DNA of 64,000 nt from Adiantum capillus-veneris (GCA_014529385.2 CM043966.1:140790211-140854210), one strand, 5' to 3'; positions 23,701-36,500 are shown, numbered from the stretch's first letter. Notes: a model not told the origin generated them from the sequence alone. Translations and numbers: made by a program.

Positions 23701-24640
23701 TTCTGTAGCCATTCCCACAACTACTAGATCTCTTAATTGGTACGATATCTCCAGTCTCATAACTCCCACCAGGAACTCTGGTTGTATTTCTTTCCATGGC
23801 GCTCTCCTCAGGATGCACATCTCTTGCTTCTATCAAGGTAATTGTATCTCTTGTTCTATACATCATGCTAGGAGCTTTACTTGCCCTGTGTATAGTCGTT
23901 GGAACCCTAGAAGCCAAGGATCCCATCAATATAATCATTGAAAACTGATGGTGGCTCATTGAATCATCAATTCTTGTTCTTTTTGGACTCAACCTCTCTG
24001 GTCTAGTATCCGATACAGTAGGTCTGGTTCTATTAGGAGTGACATAATATTGATGGAGTGGGCCTCCAAAATATGTATACCTCTTAAATTCTCTCAAGTC
24101 TACCATCACCTACATCCATACTTGTCACACATGATTATGTGAGTGTCTCTCCCTTCGGTGTATGTAAAAACACACAACCTTTTCTGCTCAGATAACTCTC
24201 CTATATAGGGTCATCGCATTTTTAATAGACTCATTTTGGATTGTTTACATGGATTAGTTGACCATTTGGCTTGTCCAACTTTGGCAACTCCTCTTTCGGC
24301 TCTATGTCAACTTTCTCTTTTGTGCATTTCATTCCCCATTTGTTCACAATATAGAGAATTTTCATAATTAAATACATTGTTCCCTCATCGTCAAAATATC
24401 GATCACCACTATAGTCAACGGTACTATACCTTTCCTCTTATTTCATGCAGTAGTGATCCATACCATCTTTTTATATCTTTGCACTTTGGTCATTTTTGAA
24501 TTGATACTTTTAAGTGCAATAATTTCATTTTGGGTGCTTGATGGGATTCTACATTCATTCCTTCCTTAAAACTCACCTTGTTGAGTCCCTCAACCACGAA
24601 GGTATAGGATCTCTCCGATGATGCATCAGGCATACTTTCC
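20735..24640 (-). pseudogene. OTA-like gypsy gag-protease relic (copy D, minus strand)
   Basis: Broken frames match the gag and protease-linked regions of the + strand element at 51.3-55.8 kb in the same order. They are a gag N-terminal part (about 24640-24000, ending YTYFGGPLHQYYV), a capsid tail (23313: LHLKACTAFEQVNREALYVFDN), a zinc knuckle (CYECGGDHWARSC, near 22380), the segment with SLCGDAG..LSAFLPFLGEY (21569-21117), and the post-protease segment WGYDHIYLR..KAHIWMCGSFKCESLVREDCILERS (21052-20735). Many stops and frameshifts show it is old. RT, integrase and LTRs are absent. It is a second, divergent member of the family at 48.9-63.7 kb. Confidence 0.8.
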
Positions 24641-25044
24641 CCAATAATTTAACATGCCACATGATTTAACAAAACAGGATCCGAGGCATGACTCCCACCA
24701 CTTGTATCTCTGCACTCAAGACAACAAGTTCTCGTGCAATCAGCTTCCGAAAGATGGAATAGCAGACCAAGTACCATCATAATACCATCAATCTCAGAAA
24801 AGATCCATCCTTTACATTGATCCCATATCATGGTATTGAAGGAGCTCTTGTAGCCAAAACATATCCAAAAAATAGCAAACCCTTGGGAGTGTTGCCGGTT
24901 GTCGTGAAGTGAGGAATAGTTGCCACCAATGCCCACTTCACCCACAAACACCCTCGAAGTGTTGAGTAGCAAAAAATCCACATGTTCTAGCCACCATTTG
25001 AACGCTTCACAAAGTAAGGAGGGGCAGCCTCCACCAATTGAGAC

Positions 25045-25046
<2 letters not shown>

Positions 25047-25076
<30 letters not shown>
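25047..25076. repeat. Poly-G run of 30
   Basis: Thirty consecutive G on the + strand. A minus-strand frame crossing it (24649-25194) owes its proline run to this tract. The surrounding 24641-25312 contains nothing I recognise. Confidence 0.97.
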
Positions 25077-25078
<2 letters not shown>

Positions 25079-25312
25079 GGAATTGTAAGATGAGCCTCAC
25101 CATAGGGGGCAGTCGAGGGCCCCATCCGAGGTGAATTCCTACCCCAAACACATGTAACATTGACTACATCTCGGACCATCCTTGCCTCCACCACTGAGGG
25201 TCACCCCCACCATTCTCCCCTTTTGTGAGCCTCCCTACTCGTGAGGCAGAGGGTGGGGCACTAATGAGTTTGCATAGCAACACCTGACTCAAATCCTACC
25301 CCCTTTTGGCTT

Positions 25313-26760
25313 GTTTTTTTTTTTTTTGCAAAACTCACAATTTGTGAGTAAATTGTATTGAACACATCATAATATTACAGAACCAAACTCAAGCTTGGAT
25401 CAAGCCTTGAGGTGCAAAAGTTTACAAGCTGGATGTTTACCATCTTGTAGTGAGGCCTATCACCACCAAATGTGAACAAAATTTCTAGGCTTTACTTACC
25501 GTCTGTTGACAACAAGGCATGAGTAGTCCTAGACCAACCTTCCTACTTTTTCTTGCATCCGATCGTCCATATTAGCACTTTTCTTTCTTGTAAAATCTCT
25601 GCAAAGCTTGCCACCTTAGGATCTCCTTCAAACACCCGATGGTCCTTGTCTACCATACATTACGGAAGAAGAAGTAAATGGAAGTTTGAGTGCTAATGAG
25701 GAGGGCAGGACTTCCTAACTTCTTACCTCCAAGGAATAAATCAGTCTTGAAAAAACCAATTTTTCATGTCCTTTGGACCCACTTGAAAATTTTCCCTGCA
25801 AGGCCTCTGATAGCCGAGCATTCCATAAATAGATGGTCCAGATCCTCACTAGCTAACTTGCACCCCAAGCATCAATCTGGCCCAATCCCTCTATCCTGTA
25901 TCTTTCGGAAGAGCACCCCACATTACCTTCCATAGAAATACCGTACTGCCACAACTTTGGCTTCCAGATGGTCTCCATTACTTGGTCCCACCATTCCTCC
26001 GAACATTGTTTTGTCATACCTTGTTAAGGGATCGAGAATGGGGTTTCCATAAGAGACTGCTTTCAGGCCATCTCGAGGCATTCCATTTAAACCCCAATTC
26101 ATAGATTGGCATCACTATATTGTCAAGCTCTTTCATCACTTTGTTAACTAGCAATACCACCAAGCCATTAAGTTGCAGCTGTGTTACCAGAGGTCAATGG
26201 TTTTCCATCTCTTGTTGTCACCATCCGAGAAGTGCCCAAGTCGATTCAGACCCTTATTATTCAGTTTCCTTGTTGTTTCTATCCAATAGGGACTTTTTGA
26301 TGGATCTACAACTTTAGAGAGCTAGGGGGACCAATGCAAAACGGAGTTCTTGAAGTATCTGGTTTCTTCCCCCCACTCTAAGACTCCTGCTGCTCTGTTG
26401 CATTTCCTTACCAATTCCCCTGAGATGCCCCCCAGACTTAGGGTAGACCACGTCAGGGCTAATTGTTTGTCATGAACCTCTACCCCTTTCCACTTACCAC
26501 CTTTTGAACCAAGTTTAGCTGTTTCTATCATATCTTTGATCATGATAACCCAAGACTGATCTTGTTTAGCCAATGAGACTACAAATTTTGCACAACGAGC
26601 TTCTGCATGGGCCATAGGGCTAAGAATTATGAGGCCTCCTTGATCCACTAGCTGAGCGATTGATTCTCAATTGGCCCATTGCCATGGCCTGGAGGATTTT
26701 GTGTTGTTTTTCCATTAAAAAATCTACTAACATAATATGGCAGAAGGGGGAGCCCTTTAC
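25313..26760 (-). mobile_element. L1-type LINE, 3' end with poly(A) tail
   Basis: On the minus strand the 3' end has a run of about 16-18 A (T run at about 25313-25328). Upstream is a decayed reverse-transcriptase C-terminus: LPYYVSRFFNGK (near 26740), GGLIILSPMAHAEARCAKFVVSL (about 26640-26570), and a zf-RVT zinc-binding region near 25800-25880 (CLGCKLASEDLDHLFMEC). These are typical of the last third of plant L1 ORF2. The catalytic RT core and endonuclease are missing, which fits 5' truncation during target-primed insertion. Stops and frameshifts are present. Insertion duplications were not identified. Confidence 0.75.
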
Positions 26761-26960
26761 ATGTGTCGCAATCTGCGACCTGAAGGCTAAAGTCCAAAAC
26801 TAAAAAAAGCCCCTTTGCACGCGATAAAGAGGGAGAGAGGCCGTCGAAGGCGGCCGGCCGTACTAGTATTTTTAATGGTTTTAAGAACTCTTTCCAGTGA
26901 CACTTAGCCATCTTGAGAAGCGAGCTAGTGAAGGCATATAAGGGAGCATAAATGCATTAA

Positions 26961-27106
26961 TCTATACTATATATTAGCAGAGAGACATTCCGGGGGGCCA
27001 TATGGTGCGAATTGCTGCATCTAGCCCTGCATCTCCGGCAACAGTGAACACGTGTCCAAACCTCCTCACTCTGGCGCCTTCAGGCAGTGTAGTCTGAGCG
27101 AAACAG

Positions 27107-27192
<86 letters not shown>

Positions 27193-27928
27193 GTGTGCTC
27201 ACGCGAATCGAGCATGCACTGGCGAAAGTGGGCATCCAATCCCATGCCATGCTCCTCGAAATGCCCTCATCTGGTCCAGCTCCTCTGCGGACGACAATGG
27301 TCCAAGCTTTGAGTGAACTCAACCAGAGCTTGCAACAACCGCCTCACAGGCTCGACGAGGTCAATGGGTGTTGCAGTAGGCAGTGTGGGAAGCGCCAATG
27401 GCCGGAAGGGTGGCGATGGGGGTACTGGTGGTGAAGGTAATTGAGGGATGTAGGGGTTGGCTGGTGAGGTTGATAAGCTTGACAGGCTCCCGTGGCAGGT
27501 CGAGGGATAACTGGCTGAAGATATTGGGGACTGGCATGGCGTTGCTGAGTACTTTGGACATTGGCAAAGGTGATGAGGGATCACGAGGCAAGAAGTAGAG
27601 AGCGAAGCTTTACTTGCAAGAGTACACAAAGCTGCAGGGTTTGAACGGGCAACGCGAGAGCGCAGTTCCAACCAGTGCTCGGGAAAAATCATTTTTCGAA
27701 GCATACAGAATTCCCTTTCTTCAATTTTCCAAGAGGAAATTTTAGAAAATTAGGTTTATTTTTTTTGGGTTTTTACACTAATTTTCTCTACTTTGGGGCA
27801 AAATTTCTCCTTTTCCCCTTGCCTTCGCTCGACATTTTTGAACTTGAAAACGGCACGAGAATGGGGGAAGGGAGAGATGCGGAGTTTTCATAGCCGAGGC
27901 CAGACACACACACACACACACACACACA

Positions 27929-27968
<40 letters not shown>

Positions 27969-28052
27969 CTCAGAGAGCTGGAGCCTGATAGTACTATGTT
28001 CGTAAGTGTGAAGCGAAGCTCAGAACTCGAAAGCCGGACTTGGAAACAAGCT

Positions 28053-28099
<47 letters not shown>

Positions 28100-28536
28100 C
28101 TATTTACAACTCTAATATAGATACCTGAACGTTGCAACCCAGTGACTAATTTTGGCAGAGAAAGAGATGTAGTCAACAAGCATCGTTAAGGGAGTTGGTT
28201 ATGTAGGCTTTGGAGATTAACTGCTCCCTTATTTTCAAACATAATTGCCTTTTTTGAAGGATAATTTGTGACAAATTACATGCTAAGTACTCAAAAACAG
28301 ATCTCAATTGTCAAAAAAGAATAATGATTTGAAAATCTTGATCAATCTAGACAAAATAGATACAAGGGTGTTTTGGGGATTTTTGAAATTTGAGGGGTAT
28401 TTTGATAATAAAAAAATTCAATAATATATTAACGTCTTCAAGAGACCAAAATGACCTATGAGACACAAACTGGTAAATTGGATACCATGTTTGGGTACGA
28501 AAGAAATATAAAATGAAACTAGAAGTGCTACTCGCT

Positions 28537-28589
<53 letters not shown>

Positions 28590-28615
28590 AGATCATCATC
28601 ATCACCCATAGGTTT

Positions 28616-28651
<36 letters not shown>

Positions 28652-28757
28652 TCGTTCTAAAAAAAATTAATGGTTTTAGTAGAATTGTGATCTTTTCTGA
28701 TGGTTTCTACTAAAAAATAATATTTTTACTAGATTTGTGATCTTTTCTTATGGTTTT

Positions 28758-28794
<37 letters not shown>

Positions 28795-28821
28795 CAGTTA
28801 AGAGAGATAGAGAAGTTGATA
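26961..28821 (+). mobile_element. Helitron-like 5' end and body (first 5' terminus)
   Basis: Begins with TCTATACTATATATTAG after an A, matching the usual 5' ends of plant Helitrons (insertion between A and T). A very similar terminus lies at 28822, and only one 3' terminus (30993) is seen. This segment is therefore either the left part of a 4.0-kb element or a separate element that lost its 3' end. It carries (GA)40 at 27110-27189, (CA)n/(GA)n at 27905-27966 and GA tracts at 28057-28098, 28540-28588 and 28760-28791. No RepHel helicase coding sequence is seen, so it is non-autonomous. Confidence 0.5.
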
Positions 28822-29428
28822 TCTATACTATATATTAAGGAGACTGGTTTTCCAGTGCCATGTGTCAAACTTTGCTGCATCCGGTGAGTTCCGACGTCCT
28901 TTTGGGTATATATAAGTGTGTACTGCATGAACATCTATATTAGTGCAAAGAGTTTGGTAAAGGTTCTACATGATATTTTAGACATTTTTACAAAGTAAGA
29001 AGATGTACTCTTCATAGCTATTGTTCTTATATAGTGCTACATGTCATAAACTTTTGCTGAGAAGGCATCACATACCTTAGGTCTATTATTATATAAGTTA
29101 ATGATACACAGAGAGAGAGACCTCACAAAACACGTAATTCTATAACCAACACACCTACATACACGGTTGTATAAATACATAACCACATTAACAGAAGACT
29201 ATGAAACCTTTTTCGCTTTGTCTAACAACTAGCTAGTATGTGTGCCCAATCTTTGCAACCAGCTCACATTACCTGGAATCTGAGGAGATGCTGTGATGCG
29301 TACGAAGGAAAAAAAAGGGAATGGTGCACGTGGAGGAGGGAGGGGGAGAGAGAGGAGTGGAGTGACACTAGTATGGCGGCGGACGGTGATTTTTTTTTAA
29401 TTCTGTGTAGGCTAGCACTGACGCGCCG

Positions 29429-29480
<52 letters not shown>

Positions 29481-30783
29481 AGATGTGGACACAGACGCGA
29501 TAACAAGGCTCGAAGCAGATGCGAGAGATGAAGCTCTGAGTGCGGACAGATGTGAGAGGCGATGGCAGGGGGTCATCTCAGCTGAGGTTGGTCGTGGCAA
29601 GCCTCGGAGATAAGATTGCAAGGCTCTCCTCCTAGCGAGTATAGGTGCAGAAGCAGCTCTGTCCAAGTACGTAAGGCTTGGTTTGGTCATGGGCTGTGTA
29701 TAGGAGCAGGGGAGGCGAACCTGGTTTGCGAGCAAGACAAGGAGAGATGAAGGGCTGAGTACAGGCAGACGTAAGAGGGGGTGGGAGGGGGTCCGCTCAG
29801 CAAAGGGATGCAAAGTGGGGGAGGACCCAGCGATGACTTTTGTGAAGGCAAAAGGCTAGGGGATGGCGCGTGGAGCATTGAGGGCGCAATTCTCTCAGTC
29901 TATTCGCAAGTGGGGACGCACAGAGAGTCGAGAGTTGGGCGATGCAGGCCGTTTCAATTTCGTTGATGGCAGGGGTAGAGGGTGGCCATGCTGCTTACAT
30001 CGCAGTGCTTGGGAGGGACGGAGACCAATAGCGAGTAGCGTACCGAGAGCAGCAGGGAGTACGCTGGTTTGTCGTGGCACGGACAGCAGCAATGAGTGCT
30101 GCGCTCCGCTTGAATGCACAGTGAATCCAGAGCCTAGCTCCAGCCCAATGGAATTGCTGCGCAGAGTGCTCCGGAAAGCTTGCAGGCCGTCATGGCAGGC
30201 TGGGATGGACAGGGCGTGGGAAGCGCAGCAAAGTGCAGTTTTGCTTCTGGCTATAATCGCGGCACGAAATCTGCCGTGCTAATAAATTAATGAAACCCAT
30301 TTGGAGCCAGTATAGAAGTTGCAATCATGACATATTTATTCAAAACTTCTAGAAACCTATACTCTTATCACCTGTTTGAGATCATGTATATAAAAAGAAA
30401 ACTTTAAAAGCAATTGCAAAGCAAAAGCGTGATAGTTAGAAATCATGGGAGGACGAAGACGTATGTATCCAAGGTCTTTACAAGTCTAGCCTGAGTAAAA
30501 ATATGAGAGAATTAGGGAAAATCAGCCACGGTGACATGGATTCCATTGCTATGAAAACCATCAAGGTGAACTCATTCATCTTATCGACAACATGATAATT
30601 GTTCTAAAATGTGTAATTCAACATGTCCTCTTGCTATGCAATGTTAACTGAAGAGAGTACATAGACGCACGAGTGATTTAACATTGGGGAGAGAGAGAGA
30701 GAGAGAGAGTGGGACTCTAACGATGAGAGAGAAACTAGAGAGCTAGACAGATATGCTCCGGCCACACCTGATATGCACACACA

Positions 30784-30827
<44 letters not shown>

Positions 30828-30993
30828 CACCCACGAGAACTGGATACACAACTTTGTGTGTGTGTGTGTGTCTGTCTGACAACACCCATCCAAAGAGAGA
30901 GCCGCTCAGAGTTCTAGCATGTGTGTCATTAATTTAATTTGTGTCATAGTAAGAGCGAACGAGACCCGCCGGTAGACGGGTCGCGCAAGCTAG
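28822..30993 (+). mobile_element. Non-autonomous Helitron (2.17 kb)
   Basis: 5' terminus TCTATACTATATATTAAG preceded by A (28821). 3' terminus is a hairpin (stem GACCCG 30963-30968 with CGGGTC 30977-30982) then GCGCAAG and CTAG at 30990-30993, followed by T (30994). Helitrons end in a hairpin about 10 bases before CTRR and insert between A and T, so both ends fit. No replication initiator or helicase is encoded. A GC-richer interior (about 29500-30280) with a 139-codon frame may be captured sequence, but I do not recognise a gene. (CT)24 lies at 29431-29478 and GA tracts at 30688-30709 and 30787-30824. Confidence 0.72.
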
Positions 30994-31675
30994 TCACTTT
31001 AATCCGGCTTGGGAATGGAAGAATAGCATAGTCCCACCTACTCATTTTTGTTCAGATTTTTCGAGGACCCACTGAAATCTTTGTTTGTGAGTTATTTCCA
31101 CCCCCAAGGGGTCCCCCAAATGTCTGAAAATATTCCCTTTTGTGACAATCTCCCACAACCAATCCCCTTTTGGCATGTTAAAACATGTTATAGAGGACAA
31201 GGAAGAAATGCATACAAATCTTTTTGTGTGAGTTTTGTTGGCGAATGAGTTTCTTCATTGAAGAGTCACATTGATATATAAAAACTGGCTTTGCAAAATG
31301 TCTATATGAAGCCCCCTCCCCTTCTTTATTTGAGTGTCTCCATGGGTAGCTACAACAACCCGAGGGCCTGCTGGTGGGTTGTTTGTAGTTGCATGGTGGT
31401 GTTCATGCAAAGATCTGGTTGGGCTGGGGTTGGTTTGTCCCATGAACAGGGGAGCTCCTGGGACGGAGCTCTCGGCTGCTACTACTCGCCTTTGCGAAAC
31501 GGGCTAGGGAAAATGAAGATCTTTTTTGGCAACTTGGCTTGGTGGCTGTCGTCCCTCCTGCTCTGGAGGCAAATTTTACGCCCAAGTTGGAAGGGGTTCT
31601 GAGACTATCGGGTCCGTATCTTAATCTTGCTAGTCCAAGTGGTTTTTCTTGGTTGGAGGTGCTCTATATGGTGTA

Positions 31676-31796
31676 GGGAATAGCCCTGCAGTGGCCATTC
31701 CCTAAAATAATGGGCGACCTCATGGCGACCGGTGGAGGCCGGGAGCCATGATGGGAGCGCATTATTTCAGGGAATGGCCACTGCAGGGCCATTCCC
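31676..31796. repeat. Long inverted repeat with nested hairpins
   Basis: Two arms of 37 bases (31676-31712 and 31760-31796) are reverse complements with about two mismatches, separated by 47 bases. Each arm is itself a hairpin (GGGAATGGCC with GGCCATTCCC around CTGCAG). Confidence 0.85.
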
Positions 31797-32843
31797 GGCC
31801 GTCATGGTCGTTGGGAGAGGGGCCAAGCATAGGTGGAGTCTGATAGTGAGCGTGAGGATTGTACACAGAGAATGAGTTGCTGTGCACTGTCGCTCACCTG
31901 CTGCAGAGATTGCACAGGCCAATTCTGTGTGCTGACTTGTCGTAAATTGATTGGGCGTTGTCGTGAGCATTCCATATGCTGACCCGTCAAATATTGGTTG
32001 ATATTCACACTGCTGATGTGCCATGCAATTATTTGTGAAGGGTTAGACAACTTCCGGCCTGATGTGGCACCCATCCAAAGGCTGCAGCATTGGATTTTGC
32101 ACCAGAAACAACAGTGGATGGAGGGCTGCGATGCGCTGCCCCCCGACCAACGACCATGATGGTTTTATGCATGTGTTCTTGGAGTGTTTGGTGCTACTGG
32201 AATCCTTGGATGGAGTTTGGCCCTCCAAAGTGGCCTGAGATGAACCAGTTCTGGTGGTGCTTGATTTGGTAGATCTCATTGTGGTGGAGTTATTGAGGAG
32301 AATGGGGGTTGATGGGAGCTTCATCCCTCCTCGTGGCACTTAAAGGCCTCGCTCCACTATCTACAAGTGGTTGGTTTGGGTTATTTTTGGCGGTTGGTTG
32401 CGGCTTGGGATGCGAGTCTTCTATTCTCTCTCCCGGATGCTAGTCCTGGAGAGGCACTTTGGCGGCTGGTGGCAACAATTTCCTTGTGGTGGCTTCTTGG
32501 AGCACCCCTTCTTCGACAATATGTCTCTCTTACGAGGGTGTCACCCTTATCAACCATTGTATCTCCAACTATGTTTTGAGTCAGTTAGGTCTTCGTGTAA
32601 AAGGTAGTTATCTGGCTGTCTCTATGTTAAGCTTCTGATACATGCTAAGCTTCTGTGATGCTATGGCTCATTTTGAGCATGGTTGCTCATGCAATTCTTT
32701 TTAATAAAGTAATTTATATACTACCCACAACTGTGAGTACTGCGAAAAAAGAATAAAATAGAGTTACATTGATATTTTTTTCAATGGTTTCAAAATGCCC
32801 ATGTGAGGCTTCACCTTGCTCTCTTTGTGTGTGTATGTGTAGA

Positions 32844-32869
32844 GGGGGGGGGGGGGGGGGCGGGGGGGG
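32844..32869. repeat. Interrupted poly-G run
   Basis: Seventeen G, one C, then a further run of about eight G, directly after a (GT)n stretch. Confidence 0.95.
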
Positions 32870-33055
32870 AAATGATGCACGTTAGTCTTGAAGAAACACA
32901 CATGGAATGCACTCTCTTAACTTTTAAGAATACAAACTGTATTTCCGTCAAGGTCGTTGGTCAGGGGGCAGAGACCTGCAGCCGCTCATCTGCTAGACAT
33001 TCCCTGCCGGAATCTGCCCCATGAACCGTTGGATACTCGACAACTCAGCATAAGA

Positions 33056-33200
33056 AATGAATTTCAACAGCCACGATACGCTCCGCCAACCACCATTTGC
33101 CACCTCAGTGCACGGAATGAATTTCAGCAGGCTCTGTACTCTGTGCCAACCACCATTTGCCATCTCAGCGTGTGTAATACTCATTGCAGGTACTCTGTAA
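33056..33200. repeat. 60-bp tandem repeat, about 2.4 copies
   Basis: Units start at 33056 and 33116 with AATGAATTTCA(A/G)CAG and share CCAACCACCATTTGCCA; a third, decayed partial unit follows from 33176. The period of 60 is a multiple of 3, which keeps a frame open, but no protein family is recognised. Confidence 0.8.
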
Positions 33201-33552
33201 CCGTACAATCACAGCCCACTATTGGTGGAGGAGGGCGCAGGAACATGACGATACTGACGAGGAAGAGCCCGGCAAGGGCGGCAGCGACTATCTCAAGGGT
33301 TTGCTACAGGCACTCAGTGCTCACCAACAATTCTGGAGTACACCTGGACTTCGGCAGCCTTAGCCAATCCCTCCAACCGCATAGACGTTGGCACTCTGGT
33401 GGGTGTTTCGTGCAACAACAGGCCTGATGAGAAGGCTGCCCAGCTATCCTCGTGCTTAATAACTGCTCCCACATGGCTCCTGGCCTCCGCCGATCGCCAA
33501 GTGGTCGCAATTATTACGGGGAAAGGTCACTGAACGACCTTTCCCTACCCCA

Positions 33553-36500
33553 TAAGAATCTCTTCACCCACTCACACACAGACACTCACTATTGCGAGTT
33601 TGGAAAATAAAAAGAATATAAATTATATTAACCTCGAATCGAACTTGATGCTACTATCTACATTTTTTTTTTCAAAACACGTAATTTGTTCTGTAAATTC
33701 TATGTTTTGCTTAATATTATGTAGATTCCTTGATGAAGGTTTTAATACAATCATCCGCTCACGATTGTTTGAAGAAAGAAATACAAATTATATTCAAGTT
33801 GTGCCTTTTGTGGAATGTTTGCATCCCACTATTTATACACAAAGGATTTTGTAAGTATAGTGTCCATTTCAAATCTAAGGAATGAGGTCAAGAGTCAATG
33901 TGGGGGGTTGAAATTCGGCAATGTTTCCCAACTTTTGTTAGAACGACAAATCTTAGGCCCATGTCACACTACGTCACAATAGGGCATTTGAACAAAGACA
34001 ATGGTGACCTGGTCTAATGGTTAGTCACAAAAACTTCATTTCACACGATCCCTTGTTGCGCCTCCTCATGCCATGCCATGCCAACATACCATGCAATGGC
34101 CAAATGGCTGTTTCATGAGCAGTGTTCGAAAAAAATCAATTTCACTAACATACCAAATTACTTTTAGGATACATTCAAAGAGGAAATTTTCCAAAATAAC
34201 TTGCATGTTTTGCAATTCAACTCTATTTTCTTATATTTTTCAAGCGAATTTTCTCCTTCTCCCTCTCCTTTCAGTTGAAGCTAAGACACACTTTTCCTGA
34301 GCATTGTTCATGAGCAATCTTGTCCCCTTGCCCTCATACATAGCAGCATCCTTGTTGCTCATTGACTTTTATTCTTTCCACTATCAATTTCTTCCAACCT
34401 TTTCAATGGCCATCAGTGCTCCTATTGTGAGACTGATTAGATGAATGGCCATTCTCACATGCAAAAGAGTATGTGGATATTCCTTGCTACATCACCCATA
34501 TGTGATACATACCTTAATGTTTCACGGCATAAGATACTAAGACTGAAAGCATGGAGATACCCGGGCTTTGCCGTCATGAAGTATGAGAATAATGATTTTG
34601 TAAGCACGCAAAATTTGTATATTAAGTGAGGAAAAAAGGTAAAAAAAGTAATGGATGAAGAAGTGCCTCATCTGATGAGAAAAAGACACAGGAAATGGAC
34701 AAAAGGATGTCAATTGACAAGCAAAAGATACACATAATGATCAAGGAGGCATTGATCAATATTGTTTGCATCAAAATTATGCCAATTATCAAGCAAAAAA
34801 TACAAGATGTAAGGTTAATCAGGTTCGCCACCCCCTCTGATGTATTTTTTGTTGGATAACCCTGTGCAAAGGATATGCCAGGGCTCTTTATAACTTTTTG
34901 AATTTTAAGCAATTCAAGCTCAATTGAGCACTTTTTAAAACGAGTGATAAAATCACAAGGCCTGCCTCCAATCAAATATAGCAAAAAAAAAGAAATGACT
35001 TTTTCTATAAAAGGAAAATGTTAATTATCAAGGAACCAAGTCCAATGCGGTGAAAGTCAACGTCAGTTTTGAATGTTGAACTTTTGCCTACAATGGACTT
35101 GGAGGATTAGCTTGAACATGAAATACCAACAAATTTTTTTTTTCTAGGGCTTCCTAAGCCACTTCAACCCTCTTTCTTATTAGAGCTTGAATATGAAATA
35201 CCAACAAAGTATTGTTTTTGTTAGGGCTTCCTAAGCCACTTCAACACTCTTCCTTCTCTTGATGTGCGCTGCAACTCTCTATAGCACCACCCCTTGCTAT
35301 CTACCTCGTATCTTCTATCCACATTCACCATTTTTTCTCTATAATACAATCTCTCCCTCATTGATACCTCGCAAGTTGTGATCCATGAATGTGCCTTTTG
35401 TGACACTCATGAAAGTTCTATTTGATAATCTTTGCCCAGGATATGAGGAATTAGGGGAGGGAGGCACTATCAAGAGTGGAAGTGTGAAACCATTTTTAAA
35501 GAGGGCTTGGCGAGAAAAGAAAGCAATTGAGGGAGCCAAGTTTGGCATTGCAAGATAGATGTCTATTCTTTTCAAAGAAAGGATCTCTTCTAAAGCTATT
35601 TATGTAGACACAGTCTGTAATTTTTTGTTAGTCTTTTCAATAAGTTTCTTGCAAGAAAAGACATAATAAAAATCAAAACAAAATAAAAAAGATAGATTTA
35701 ATAAACATAAATAATAATAAAACAATTTAATAAAATAAACTTTTTCAAAATCCTTAAATGAAATGACTCTTTTTAACTATCTCATTTTATGGGATCAAAT
35801 TCGTATGAATATATTTTTTATTCGTCTGTTCTCTAAAGCCTTCGGCCAAAAAGTGAATGTGTCTTTTGGACCTTTGGAGAATAGTAGCTATGATCTCTTT
35901 CTATTCATTCACAAAACTTTTAAGCTCTCGTAAGGACACTTTTTTAAGAAAGAAAATTGAACAGTCTTCACCCTTTGCGTAGTACTAATGCTTTTAGCAG
36001 ATCAAAACAAAAAATATATGTCAATTATCGAGCAAAAAATACAAGCCTAGGAACAGAGCAAAACTGGTCATAGCGTTGGTTGGATACGTAAAAACAAGGT
36101 GAAGGTTCACGTGGCCATTCTCAAACATTTAAAATAAAAGGAAAAAATCAAGTCATGTAACTATGCAAGGTTGTGAAATGAAAGGACCGGTTGACAAACT
36201 AAACACTTAAAATAAGATTTCAGTAGTTCACATGAAATGAAAAGAAAGCAAAGGTTCAATCAATCAAAGTAAGAAATAATAAAGCTTTTAATGTGTGCCT
36301 TGCTCTTTTCTCTTATTTAGGGTTGTTTAAGAGAGCCAAAAAGACCTTTTCAACCATGACAGTAGCTTATACACAGAGCACAATGGTGGCCGTGTTGCAC
36401 ATGTGTCAGTAATTAAAACAAACATTACTTACATTGAGCTAGATGCTCTCAAAGTGTCTTATTGTTAGAGGCACCATGTCTTTGAGCTGGTGCAAATGTA

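Larger units (their letters stand above)
31672..33552. mobile_element. Candidate foldback-type DNA element
   Basis: The left end (31672-31718) and right end (about 33507-33552) are inverted relative to each other: GTAGGGAATAGCC..CAGTGGCCATTCCCT..AATAAT against the reverse complement of ATTATTACGGGGAAAGGTCACTGAACGACCTTTCCCTAC. Each end is itself a short hairpin. A third copy, inverted, lies at 31760-31796. No transposase frame is seen. No clear target duplication is visible, so the boundaries are tentative. Confidence 0.4.

Noticed and set aside
24649-25194. 181-codon minus-strand frame with a proline run
   Set aside because: The proline run comes from the G30 tract, and the rest shows no domain or relation to neighbours.
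27267-27704. 145-codon Pro/Ser-rich minus-strand frame
   Set aside because: Low-complexity composition with no domain; part of it overlaps the possible SINE head.
29863-30282. 139-codon + strand frame within the Helitron
   Set aside because: Cys/Arg-rich without a recognisable domain; open probably because the segment is GC-rich. Kept only as possible captured sequence.
32350-32750. Possible second LINE 3' end (TTTAATAAAGTAATTT..)
   Set aside because: No zf-RVT or RT motif could be read, and the tail is not a clear poly(A).
34005-34060. tRNA-like stretch GACCTGGTCTAATGGTTAG
   Set aside because: A-box-like only; the B box is poor (CACACGATCCC) and no cloverleaf can be drawn, so neither a tRNA gene nor a supported SINE.
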